Shown here in pieces: positions 26,093 through 33,894 of a DNA stretch of 64,000 nt. The notes under the pieces are model-generated. The model ran no database searches, was not told the origin of the DNA, and was given only the letters and a program-made list of their open reading frames with translations. The stretch is from the NCBI GenBank assembly GCA_905339255.1, contig CAJPFO010000058.1, positions 1 through 64,000 on the forward strand, in the 5' to 3' direction. This DNA is from Myxococcaceae bacterium (GTDB lineage: Bacteria; Myxococcota_A; UBA9160). The stretch's first letter is position 1, and every line of letters begins with the position of its first letter. The position numbers and the translations under genes are program-made.

Positions 26093-26745
26093 GAGGGCTC
26101 CCCGACGGCGCGGACGAGCGCCCGAGTCGCGGCCTCGGGATCGCTCGCCGCTGCGATGGCCGAGATGACGGCGACGCCGGCTGCTCCGGCGCCGGTCGCC
26201 TCGCGCGCTCGGCCGACGTCGATTCCGCCGATCGCGACGACGGGGCGAGGAGCCGTGCAAGCGACGATCCGGCGCAAGGCGTCGGCGCCGCGAGCGTCGT
26301 AGGGGCTCTGCTTCGAGGTCGTTCCGAAGACGGGGCCGAACGCGACGTAGTCGCACGGCTCGGCTTTCGCCGCCTCGGCCTGCGCGAGTGTGTGCGTCGA
26401 ACGACCCACGAGCAGGCGCGCGCGGATCTCCGCGGGAAGGCTCGCGGGAGGAAGGTCCTCTTGGCCGAGATGGACTCCGTCGGCGCCGGCGAGGAGGGCG
26501 AGGTCGAAGCGGTCGTTCACGAAGAAGAGCACGCCCGCCTCGCGCGTGAGCACCCGGATTGCGATGGCGAGCCGGAGGGCTTCACGGTCGGTCGCGTGCT
26601 TGGCGCGAAGCTGCACGATCGAAGCTCCTCCGGCGCACGCTGCGCGCGCCTGTGCGAGAACGTCGTGGGGCCAGCGCGGATCGTCGTCGGCGAGCACGAA
26701 GAGGCCGCGAAGCCTCTCGGTGCGGCGGAGACATCTCGGCTTCAT
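26089..26745 (-). CDS. thiE: Thiamine phosphate synthase ThiE
   Basis: A 218-residue TIM-barrel enzyme joining the pyrimidine (HMP-PP) and thiazole (THZ-P) parts of thiamine phosphate. Visible motifs: IVQLRAKHATDRE, FFVNDRFDLALLAGADGVHLGQEDLP, VGRSTHTLAQ, FGPVFGTTSKQ and the phosphate-binding VVAIGGID. ATG overlaps the ntrC stop as ATGA. No other thiamine gene and no room for a TPP riboswitch are seen, so its regulation seems tied to ntrBC. Confidence 0.93.
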   Translation of the reverse strand: MKPRCLRRTERLRGLFVLADDDPRWPHDVLAQARAACAGGASIVQLRAKHATDREALRLAIAIRVLTREAGVLFFVNDRFDLALLAGADGVHLGQEDLPPASLPAEIRARLLVGRSTHTLAQAEAAKAEPCDYVAFGPVFGTTSKQSPYDARGADALRRIVACTAPRPVVAIGGIDVGRAREATGAGAAGVAVISAIAAASDPEAATRALVRAVGEPS

Positions 26746-28178
26746 TCGCGTCCCGGAAGCCGCAGACCGAGGTCGACGATCCGCTTGCGAAGGGTGTTGC
26801 GGTTGATTCCGAGAATGGCCGCCGCGCGGATCTGGTTCCCGCCCGTGTGCGCGAGCACGGCCTCGAGCAGCGGACGTTCGACGCGTTCGAGGAGCTTCGC
26901 GTGCAGATCACACGGATCGGCGGCGTCGAGTGCCTCGGCGACCTCGTCGGCGACGACCGACTCGAGCCCTGCGCCGCGCGGATTCTCGACCGACTTCGCC
27001 ACGAGGAAATCGAAGTCGTCCGGGGCGAGAACCTCTCCCGTCGCGAGAACGAGCGCGCGCTTCACGGCGTTCTCGAGCTCGCGGACGTTCCCGGGCCAGG
27101 GATGCGCGGCGAGCCGCCGGAGCGTCTCGTCTGCGAGCCAACGCGGGCCCGTTCCGAGTTCCTCGGCGTACTTCGCGACGAAATGTTCGGCGAGGAGCGG
27201 GACGTCCTCGGGGCGCTCGCGGAGCGGTGGAAGCTCGATCGGAACCACGCGCAGCCGGTAGAGGAGATCCTCGCGAAATCTTCCGCCGCGAACCTCGGCG
27301 TCGAGGTCACGATGCGTCGCAGCGAGGATGCGGACGTCGACCCGCTCGGCTCTGCGGCCACCGATCGGGGTGATCTCTCCGCTCTGCAGCACGCGGAGGA
27401 GCTTCGCTTGGAGCTCGATCGGCATGTCGCCGATCTCGTCGAGGAAGAGCGTTCCCGAGTCGGCCTCGCGAAAGCGTCCCTGCCGGGATTCGACGGCGCC
27501 GGTAAAGGCGCCCCGTTCGTGTCCGAAGAGCTCGCTTTCGAGAAGCTCTCGCGGGATCGCTGCGGCGTTCAGTGCGACGAAGGGCGCTTCGGCTCGCGCG
27601 CTCGCCGCGTGGAGCGCGCGCGCCACGAGCTCCTTTCCGGTGCCGCTTTCGCCGGTCACGAGGACGGGGACGTCGCTTCGCGCGACCTTGCCGATCGTCT
27701 TGAAGATCTCGAGCAGCACGGGGCTCTTTCCGACCAGTCGCTCGCCCGGAGGCACGCGACGCGCCACCTCTCGACGGAGCGCACGGACTTCGCGTTCGAG
27801 CGCTCGGGTGCGGCGGGCCTTCTCGGTGAGTGCCGTGATCTCCGCGAGGCGAAAGGGCTTCACCAGGTAGTCGAGCGCTCCCCGCTTCATCGCCTCGACC
27901 GCATTTTCGAGCGTGTTCTGCGCCGTGATGATCACCACCGCCATGTCGCGGGCGACGCTCCGCGCGTGGTCGAGAAGCTCGAGCCCCGAAAGTCCCGGCA
28001 TGCGGACGTCGAAGAATGCGATGTCGAAGTGCTCGGACCCGAGCGCCTCGAGCGCAGCATCGCCGCTGTCGACGTCGGTCACCTCGAGCCCCGCAGCCTC
28101 GAGAGCCTCGCGGAGCACGAAGCGGATCGAAGGCTCGTCGTCCGCGACGAGCGCGCGTGCTCGCGGCGTCTCGGTCAA
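26742..28178 (-). CDS. ntrC: NtrC-family sigma-54-dependent response regulator
   Basis: A 478-residue activator. Receiver with acceptor Asp in IAFFDVRMPGLSG and Lys in DYLVKPF. AAA+ domain with Walker A GESGTGKE, the sigma-54 contact loop GAFTGA (FGHERGAFTGAVES), Walker B GTLFLDEIGDMP and arginine-finger region RFREDLLYRL. C-terminal Fis-type helix-turn-helix (NQIRAAAILGINRNTLRKRI). It would bind enhancers and drive sigma-54 promoters, classically of nitrogen genes. It follows the kinase gene by 34 bases and overlaps thiE. The actual signal is not proven. Confidence 0.93.
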   Translation of the reverse strand: MTETPRARALVADDEPSIRFVLREALEAAGLEVTDVDSGDAALEALGSEHFDIAFFDVRMPGLSGLELLDHARSVARDMAVVIITAQNTLENAVEAMKRGALDYLVKPFRLAEITALTEKARRTRALEREVRALRREVARRVPPGERLVGKSPVLLEIFKTIGKVARSDVPVLVTGESGTGKELVARALHAASARAEAPFVALNAAAIPRELLESELFGHERGAFTGAVESRQGRFREADSGTLFLDEIGDMPIELQAKLLRVLQSGEITPIGGRRAERVDVRILAATHRDLDAEVRGGRFREDLLYRLRVVPIELPPLRERPEDVPLLAEHFVAKYAEELGTGPRWLADETLRRLAAHPWPGNVRELENAVKRALVLATGEVLAPDDFDFLVAKSVENPRGAGLESVVADEVAEALDAADPCDLHAKLLERVERPLLEAVLAHTGGNQIRAAAILGINRNTLRKRIVDLGLRLPGRE

Positions 28179-28212
28179 GGGAGCCCCCGATGGAGGCGAT
28201 CGGATCGGGCGC

Positions 28213-29310
28213 TCACGAGGCGGCCCGGGGCGACGTCCGTCGCAAGGGGAGTCCGACGCGAGCGATGGTTCCGTTCCCCGGCTCGCTTTCGAGCCGGAGC
28301 GTTCCCCCGTGTCTCGCGATCCAGTGGCGGGCGAGCGCGATCCCGAGGCCGGTCCCGCCCGGTCGCGTGGTGAGGAAGGGAGTTCCGAGCCGATCGAGGA
28401 GGTCGGGATCGATTCCGGGTCCGTCGTCGCGGAATTCGATGAGGAGCGTCGGCGAAGGCTCCCCGTCGTTTCCGGCGAGGCGATGCCCGAGCGTCATGCG
28501 GGTCGCGATGACGAGCGTTCCGCCGCGCTCCTCCATCGCCTGGAGCGCGTTGCGCGCGAGGTTGAGGAACGCCTGGACGAGCCGATCCGCGTCGGCGTGG
28601 ATTTCGGGAAGGGATGGATCGTAGCGGCGCTCGACCCGGCACCGGGCGCCGACCGGATCGTGGGCGAGGAGATCGAGAACGTCGTCGAGCACGACGTGCA
28701 CGTTCATGGGCGACAGCCGGAGCGCGTCGCCTCGTGCGAAGACCATGAGGTCGTCGACGAGCGCGCTGATGCGGTCGGCCTCCCGGACGATGAGCTCGGC
28801 CGCCTCGCGCGTCTTGCCGTCCGCGGCGCGAAGCGCGAGCAGCTCGCCGGCACCGCGAATCCCCCCGAGAGGGTTCTTGACTTCATGGGCGATTCCCGCG
28901 GCGATCCTTCCGAAGGCCTCGAGCTGCTCGCGCTCGGAGACCGCGTGCGAGAGCTCCTGCTGGAGGGTGCGGTCGCGGAGTGTGACGACTGCGCCGCAGA
29001 GCGCTCCCGTGTCGTCGAAAAGCGGCGCTGCGCCCACTTCGACGACCAGCGCCGGGCCGAAGCGCTGCGCCACCGGGCACGAACTCTCGAGGCTCGTTCC
29101 CCCGCCGCCGAGTGCGGCGCGAGCGAGTCGTGCCACGGCGTGGTCGGCTCCGGCCAGACGCTCGACGGCGCGGCCCCTGGCGGCGTCACGCGAAAGCCCG
29201 AGGATGCGGCTCGCCTCGGCGCTCAAGAGCTCGACGCTCCCCGAGGCGTCGATCACCACCGCCCCGTCGGGGAGGGCATCGAGGACGCGGGCGAGATCGC
29301 GCGGGGGCAT
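28213..29310 (-). CDS. ntrB: NtrB-type soluble PAS histidine kinase
   Basis: A 365-residue cytoplasmic kinase. It has an N-terminal PAS domain (about 5-115; LPDGAVVIDASGSVELLS), then the H box IAAGIAHEVKNPLGGIRGAG with the acceptor His. The ATPase core has NLARNALQAM, FRDDGPGID and GGTGLGIALA. No membrane segment, as in GlnL/NtrB. It would control the NtrC regulator downstream. GAAGGAG lies 5-6 bases before the ATG at 29310, supporting the start. It is divergent from moeA. Confidence 0.92.
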   Translation of the reverse strand: MPPRDLARVLDALPDGAVVIDASGSVELLSAEASRILGLSRDAARGRAVERLAGADHAVARLARAALGGGGTSLESSCPVAQRFGPALVVEVGAAPLFDDTGALCGAVVTLRDRTLQQELSHAVSEREQLEAFGRIAAGIAHEVKNPLGGIRGAGELLALRAADGKTREAAELIVREADRISALVDDLMVFARGDALRLSPMNVHVVLDDVLDLLAHDPVGARCRVERRYDPSLPEIHADADRLVQAFLNLARNALQAMEERGGTLVIATRMTLGHRLAGNDGEPSPTLLIEFRDDGPGIDPDLLDRLGTPFLTTRPGGTGLGIALARHWIARHGGTLRLESEPGNGTIARVGLPLRRTSPRAAS

Positions 29311-29415
29311 CGCGCTCTCCTTCGCTGCCTTTAATTTGGGCAGGTTAGCCCCGTGCCCGCGGGGCGTCGACGCCGCGGCTTTCCCCGCCGCGGGCTCGCG
29401 GTTACCGTCGCGCCG

Positions 29416-30669
29416 ATGCGAAGGTCGCTCACGGCCGCCGAAGCCCTCGCTGTCGTTCTGGAATCCGCCGGGCCCCTGCCGCTCGAGCGGATCCTGGTGC
29501 GCGACGCGCCGGGCCGTGTTCTCGGCGAGGACGTGGTCTCGGGTCGAACGCTTCCCCCGGCGGACTGCTCGGCGATGGATGGCTATGCCACGCGCTCCGA
29601 GGACCTCCGGGGAGCGGCCGAGGCGAGCCCCGTGACGCTCCGGGTGGCCTTCGAGGTCGCGGCGGGAGCGAGTTCGGGGAGCGCCATCGCGGTGGGCGAG
29701 GCCGCGCGCATCTTCACGGGCGCCCCCGTCCCTCGGGGAGCAGACACCGTCGTGCGTCAGGAGGATACGAGCCGCGAGGGCGAGACGGTCCTCGTTCGCG
29801 TCGCCGCACCGCCTCGCGAGAACGTCCGGCCCGCCGGGGAGGACGTCCGCTCGGGTGATCTCGTGCTTCGGAGCGGTTCGCGGCTCGGACCCGCCGAGGT
29901 CGGCCTCCTCGCCTCGCTCGGCAGGAGCGAGATCGCGGTCCACCAGCGGCCGCGCGTGGCGATCCTCTCGGGAGGTGACGAACTCGTCGAGATCGACGGA
30001 GATCCGGCACAGGGTCGGATCGTCTCCTCGAACTCGCATTCGCTCGCCGCGCAGTGCCGCGAGGCCGGCGCCGATCCCTTCTATCTCGGCATTGCACGCG
30101 ATACGCCCGACGATCTGGAAGCGGTGCTCCGGCGCGGGCTCGGTGCGGACGTGCTGGTGAGCTCGGCCGGCGTCTCCGTGGGGGATCGGGATTACGTGCG
30201 TCCGGTTCTCGAGAAGCTCGGCTGCTCGCTCGTGTTCTGGGGCGTGCGGATGCGTCCCGGACATCCGCTCGTTTTCGGACGTTTCGGCGAGCGAGGCCCT
30301 CTCGTCTTCGGGCTTCCCGGAAACCCGGTTTCGGCGATGGTGACCTTCGAGCAGTTCGTGCGACCGCTACTCCGCCGCCAGCTCGGTCATTCGCGGATCT
30401 TCCGACCGACGCTCCGCGCGCGCCTCGCAGAGGATTTCCGCAAGAAGGGCGATCGCCTCCACTTCGTCCGCGTACGGCTCGAGCGTGAGGGCGCCGAGGT
30501 CGTCGCGCGTTCGACGGGAAACCAGAGCTCCGGTGTGTTGCGCTCGATGTCGCTCGCACAGGGGCTTCTCGTCTTCCCGGCCGAGGAGTCGGAGCTCCGA
30601 GCGGGTTCGCACGCCACCGTGCAGGTGCTCGACGAGAGCTTCTTCGCCGGCGATGAACCCGGCTTCTGA
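29416..30669 (+). CDS. moeA: Molybdopterin molybdotransferase MoeA
   Basis: A 417-residue enzyme that inserts molybdate into adenylated molybdopterin. Motifs: PPADCSAMDGYA, GEAARIFTGAPVPRGADTV, SGGDELVEI, SSAGVSVGDRDYV and GLPGNPVSAMVTF. The ATG at 29416 gives the family N terminus. Its 3' end overlaps mobA by 17 bases. Upstream (29340-29400) the DNA is GC-rich and hairpin-prone but has no riboswitch that I can identify. Molybdoenzymes are not seen in this window. Confidence 0.95.
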   Translation: MRRSLTAAEALAVVLESAGPLPLERILVRDAPGRVLGEDVVSGRTLPPADCSAMDGYATRSEDLRGAAEASPVTLRVAFEVAAGASSGSAIAVGEAARIFTGAPVPRGADTVVRQEDTSREGETVLVRVAAPPRENVRPAGEDVRSGDLVLRSGSRLGPAEVGLLASLGRSEIAVHQRPRVAILSGGDELVEIDGDPAQGRIVSSNSHSLAAQCREAGADPFYLGIARDTPDDLEAVLRRGLGADVLVSSAGVSVGDRDYVRPVLEKLGCSLVFWGVRMRPGHPLVFGRFGERGPLVFGLPGNPVSAMVTFEQFVRPLLRRQLGHSRIFRPTLRARLAEDFRKKGDRLHFVRVRLEREGAEVVARSTGNQSSGVLRSMSLAQGLLVFPAEESELRAGSHATVQVLDESFFAGDEPGF

Positions 30670-31294
30670 GCGGAGCCGAACGGGCGTCTCGGGCGCGGTG
30701 TTGCTCGGCGGCGCGTCGCGTCGGATGGGGCGCGACAAGGCGTCCCTCCCGATCGGAGGCGTCGCAGGAGCGGAGCGGATCGCCCGGGTCCTCGCGCGAC
30801 TCTGCGACGAGGTGCTCCTCGTCGGCGGGACGCCGCCCCCGGGAGCCCAGGGTCGCGTGGTCGCCGATCCCGAGGGGCCGCGCTGCGCGCTTCGCGGTCT
30901 CGTGGCGGCGCTCGACGCCGCGGCGGGCAGCCGCGTTCTCGTCGTCGCGACGGACCTTCCGCTCGTGAGCCGGGGGCTTCTCGAAGCGCTCCTCGCCGCG
31001 GAGCCGGCGGACGCCGTCGTCCCGAAGCCCGGGCTCGCGCAACCGCTTTGCGCCGTCTACCGGCGCGCGAGCGTGCTGCCGATCGCGCGCGCGCGTCTCG
31101 CGGCCGGGAATCTCGCGCTTCGTTCGCTTCTCGACGCGCTCGAGGTCCGGAGCGTCGAGGGGGCGGCCCTCGCGGCGCTCGACCCCGAGGGCCGAGCGCT
31201 CTCGAACCTGAACACCCCCGAGGATCATGCTCGCGCCGAGGCCTGGCTCGCCGCGCGGCGCGAGGGACGACGGGAATCGGGCTCGGAAGGATGA
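30653..31294 (+). CDS. mobA: Molybdenum cofactor guanylyltransferase MobA
   Basis: A 213-residue nucleotidyltransferase that attaches GMP to molybdopterin. It has the signature LLGGASRRMGRDKASLP, then VATDLPLVSRGLLEALL and NLNTPEDHARA. The ATG at 30653 lies inside the moeA 3' end, consistent with translational coupling. Together with moeA it forms a small molybdenum cofactor unit. Confidence 0.93.
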   Translation: MNPASERSRTGVSGAVLLGGASRRMGRDKASLPIGGVAGAERIARVLARLCDEVLLVGGTPPPGAQGRVVADPEGPRCALRGLVAALDAAAGSRVLVVATDLPLVSRGLLEALLAAEPADAVVPKPGLAQPLCAVYRRASVLPIARARLAAGNLALRSLLDALEVRSVEGAALAALDPEGRALSNLNTPEDHARAEAWLAARREGRRESGSEG

Positions 31295-31298
31295 GCAC

Positions 31299-31802
31299 TT
31301 GAGCTCCGACGATCCGGGCGCCCCGCGCAGGTCGCCGTACATCACTCCCGAAGGAAGGCGCCGTCTCGAAGAAGAGCTCGACCGGCTCTGGCGCATCGAG
31401 CGCCCGCGCGTGACCCGCGAGGTTGCTGCGGCCGCGGCGCTCGGGGATCGCTCGGAGAATGCCGAGTACATCTACGGCAAGAAACGCCTCCGCGAGATCG
31501 ACCGCCGGCTCCACTTCCTGCGCAAGAGGCTCGACGAACTCCAGGTCGTGGCGGCGTCACCCGAGCAGGGAGGCCGGGTCTTCTTCGGCGCCTTCGTCAC
31601 GCTCGAGAGCGAGACGGGAGAGGAAGTCGAGTACCGGATCGTCGGCCCCGACGAATCCGACGCGTCGTCGCGCTGGATCAGCATCGACTCGCCCATGGCA
31701 CGAGCGCTGCTCCGCAAAGAAGAGGGCGACGAGGTCGTCGTCGTCCGCCCGGCGGGGCGTGCCTCGTTCACGGTGGTTCGCATCCGCTACGAGCGCGGCT
31801 AG
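31299..31802 (+). CDS. greB: Transcription elongation factor GreB
   Basis: A 167-residue Gre factor that rescues backtracked RNA polymerase by stimulating transcript cleavage. The N-terminal coiled coil is clear (YITPEGRRRLEEELDRLW, then DRSENAEYIYGKKRLREIDRRL with the acidic tip DRSENAEY). The FKBP-like C-terminal domain follows (GAFVTLESETGEEVEYRIVG). A TTG start at 31299 is chosen: GGAAGGA lies 8 bases upstream and it is 4 bases after the mobA stop. The TAG stop runs into a half copy of the recurring palindrome. Confidence 0.93.
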   Translation: MSSDDPGAPRRSPYITPEGRRRLEEELDRLWRIERPRVTREVAAAAALGDRSENAEYIYGKKRLREIDRRLHFLRKRLDELQVVAASPEQGGRVFFGAFVTLESETGEEVEYRIVGPDESDASSRWISIDSPMARALLRKEEGDEVVVVRPAGRASFTVVRIRYERG

Positions 31803-31815
31803 GAAACCGACCCGA
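31800..31815 (+). repeat. Half copy of the stop-fused palindrome
   Basis: The greB stop TAG continues as GAAACCGACCCGAG, matching the left arm of the recurring element (GAGACCGACCCGA) with one change. The right arm is not present in recognisable form. It lies between the convergent greB and the small membrane protein gene. Confidence 0.45.
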
Positions 31816-31829
31816 GGCGGATCGCGTCC

Positions 31830-32126
31830 TCAGCCGAGCGGTTCGCCCGGGCCGGACTTCGCCGACTCGCGCGCTTTCGCGCGGCGGGTGTCGCGGATGT
31901 TCTGCACCGTGTAGTAGACGGCGAAGACCGACGAGAGACCGAGGATCGTCCGGTTGAACCAGGTGTACTTCGGATCGAAGTCCGGGTTCAAGAACTCGTC
32001 GTATCCCGCCCAGAGCACGAAGAAGTAGAGAAGCCCCGGCAGGAACCAGGGGTGATCGAAGGGGCCCATCGAACGCTGCGGCTTCTTCGCGGAGGCGCTA
32101 CCGGCGGGCTTCGTCTGCTCGGCCAT
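31830..32126 (-). CDS. Small two-helix membrane protein of unknown function
   Basis: A 98-residue protein. Residues 1-20 are polar and basic; two likely membrane segments follow (WFLPGLLYFFVLWAGY near 27-42 and TILGLSSVFAVYYTVQ near 60-75). A charged cytoplasmic tail comes last (RDTRRAKARESAK). I do not recognise a family. It is 33 bases downstream... on the minus strand it precedes nothing closely: greB converges on its 3' end, and the EVE gene stop lies 33 bases before its start. Confidence 0.7.
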   Translation of the reverse strand: MAEQTKPAGSASAKKPQRSMGPFDHPWFLPGLLYFFVLWAGYDEFLNPDFDPKYTWFNRTILGLSSVFAVYYTVQNIRDTRRAKARESAKSGPGEPLG

Positions 32127-32159
32127 TCGTCTCGTCTCCCCGTGTCGGTCTCGAGAAGG

Positions 32160-32639
32160 CTAGCGCACCGAAACGCCGCCGAGTCGAAGGATCGCCTTCC
32201 ACTCCTCGGCCGAGACGTGCTGGACCGAGAGCCGGTTGCCTTTGCGAAGCAGCGCCATGCCGGCGAGCTCGGGAGTCCCCCTCAACAGGGGGAGCGGAAC
32301 CGGACGGGGGAATGCCCGGCCGTAGCGCACGTCGATCGCGACCCAGCGGGGGTTCGCGGGATCCGATCCGGGATCGTGGTACGGCGATCTGCGATCGAAC
32401 TGGTGCGGATCGGGATACGCCTCGCGAACGACGCTCGCGGTTCCCACCACGGCCGGGGGGGCCGCATTCGAGTGGTAGAAGAGGATCCCGTCGCCGCGGC
32501 GGACTTCGTCGCGAAGCAGGTTTCGCGCCTGGTAGTTCCGGACACCTTCCCAGGGGGTGGTCCGGTCCTTCGACCGCGCGAGATCCTCGAACGAGAAGAC
32601 CTCCGGCTCGGACTTGAGCAACCAGTAGCGCTTCGCCAA
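32160..32639 (-). CDS. EVE-domain protein
   Basis: A 159-residue protein made of one EVE domain: YWLLKSEPEVFSFEDLARSK at the start, then GVRNYQARNLLRDEVRRGDGILFYHS and WVAIDVRY. EVE domains share the PUA-like fold and are linked to recognition of modified bases or RNA. A TTG start at 32639 is chosen because GGGAGGA lies just upstream and the domain begins at once. It lies 13 bases downstream of hflX and is probably co-transcribed with it. Confidence 0.88.
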   Translation of the reverse strand: MAKRYWLLKSEPEVFSFEDLARSKDRTTPWEGVRNYQARNLLRDEVRRGDGILFYHSNAAPPAVVGTASVVREAYPDPHQFDRRSPYHDPGSDPANPRWVAIDVRYGRAFPRPVPLPLLRGTPELAGMALLRKGNRLSVQHVSAEEWKAILRLGGVSVR

Positions 32640-32652
32640 GGCGTCCTCCCGA

Positions 32653-33894
32653 TCATGCGAGCGCCGCGCGAAGCTTCGCGAGGAGCTCGGGTCTCGCACG
32701 CACGCGGACCCGTGTTCCGCGCTCGTCGTGTTCCTCTTCGACCACGCGACAGTTGGCTCGGATCTCGGCGAGTACCCGCGACCGGGTGTAGGGGATCTGC
32801 AGCTCGATCTCCTCCATGTCGCGCTCGAAGAACGACACGATCGCGGCGCGGAGTCTCGCGACGTCTTCGGGACGCTTGGCCGAGACGAGGATCGCGTCCG
32901 GGAACTCGTCCGAAAGAGACGCCTCCGCCTCGGCGCTCAAACGATCGCGTTTGTTGAGCACTCGCAGCACCGGCGACGAGGAGGCGCCGATCTCCTCGAG
33001 CACCTCGCTCGTCACGCCGAGGTGCGAGCGGAACGCAGGGTCGGAGGCGTCGGCCACGTGGAGTTGCAGGTCGGAGTCGCGGGCTTCTTCGAGGGTCGAG
33101 CGGAACGACGCGACGAGATCGTGCGGCAGCTTCTGGATGAAGCCGACGGTATCCGAGACGAGGATCCGGGGGCGGGTTGGCGGCTCGATCGCGCGTACCG
33201 TCGTATCGAGCGTCGCGAAGAGCCGATCGGCCACGAGCACCGTACTCCCGGTGAGTGCGCGCATGAGAGAGGATTTCCCGGCATTGGTGTAGCCGACGAG
33301 CGCCACGGTGGCGTGCTCGGCTCGTCTGCGGCGGCGGCTCCCGCCTTCGTTCGCGATGGCGTCGAGCTCGCGTCGCAGCTCGGCCATCCGGTCGCGGAGC
33401 TTCCTGCGATCGAGCTCGAGGTGAGACTCGCCGGCCCCCTTGGCTCCGATCCCGCCGCCTTGCCGATCGCGCCCCGCGCCGCTCTCGCGAAGCCGTGGTG
33501 CGAGGTAGGCGAGCCGTGCGAGCTCGACCTGCAGGCGAGCTTCTCGGCTCCGGGCATGGCGATGGAAGATCGCGAGGATCACTGCGGTTCGGTCGAGGAC
33601 CTCGGCGCCCGTCGCCTTCTCGAGGTTTCGCGCCTGGCTCGGTGTGATCTCGTGATCGACGAGCACGGCCTCGACATCGGCGGCGAGCCGCACGAGATCG
33701 GCGAGCCTGCCTTCCCCGACGACCGCTCCCGCGGCGAGCGCCGAGCGCTTCTGCATGACGCGCCCCGTGACGTCGTAGCCGAGCGTCTTCGCGAGCCTCG
33801 CGAGTTCGTCGAGCGAGGCGGTGTGCTCGGAATCGCTCGTCGGAGGGATCTGGACTCCGACGAGCAGGGCGCGGGAGCGCCGGGGTTCGCTCAC
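32653..33894 (-). CDS. hflX: GTPase HflX
   Basis: A 413-residue ribosome-associated GTPase. The N-terminal HflX domain (LAKTLGYDVTGRVMQKRSAL, VDHEITPSQARNLEKATGAEVLDRTAVIL) leads to a glycine-rich hinge and coiled region. The G domain has G1 VGYTNAGKSS, G3 DTVGFIQKLP and G4 LNKRDRL. Family members split stalled or heat-damaged ribosomes. The GTG at 33894 overlaps the helicase stop as GTGA. Confidence 0.94.
   Translation of the reverse strand: MSEPRRSRALLVGVQIPPTSDSEHTASLDELARLAKTLGYDVTGRVMQKRSALAAGAVVGEGRLADLVRLAADVEAVLVDHEITPSQARNLEKATGAEVLDRTAVILAIFHRHARSREARLQVELARLAYLAPRLRESGAGRDRQGGGIGAKGAGESHLELDRRKLRDRMAELRRELDAIANEGGSRRRRRAEHATVALVGYTNAGKSSLMRALTGSTVLVADRLFATLDTTVRAIEPPTRPRILVSDTVGFIQKLPHDLVASFRSTLEEARDSDLQLHVADASDPAFRSHLGVTSEVLEEIGASSSPVLRVLNKRDRLSAEAEASLSDEFPDAILVSAKRPEDVARLRAAIVSFFERDMEEIELQIPYTRSRVLAEIRANCRVVEEEHDERGTRVRVRARPELLAKLRAALA

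Noticed and set aside
26089-26745. TPP riboswitch ahead of thiE
   Set aside because: thiE starts inside the ntrC stop, leaving no leader, and no thi-box-like sequence was noticed.
29311-29415. Molybdenum-cofactor riboswitch ahead of moeA
   Set aside because: The leader is hairpin-rich but short and shared with the divergent ntrB gene; I could not fit the known consensus.
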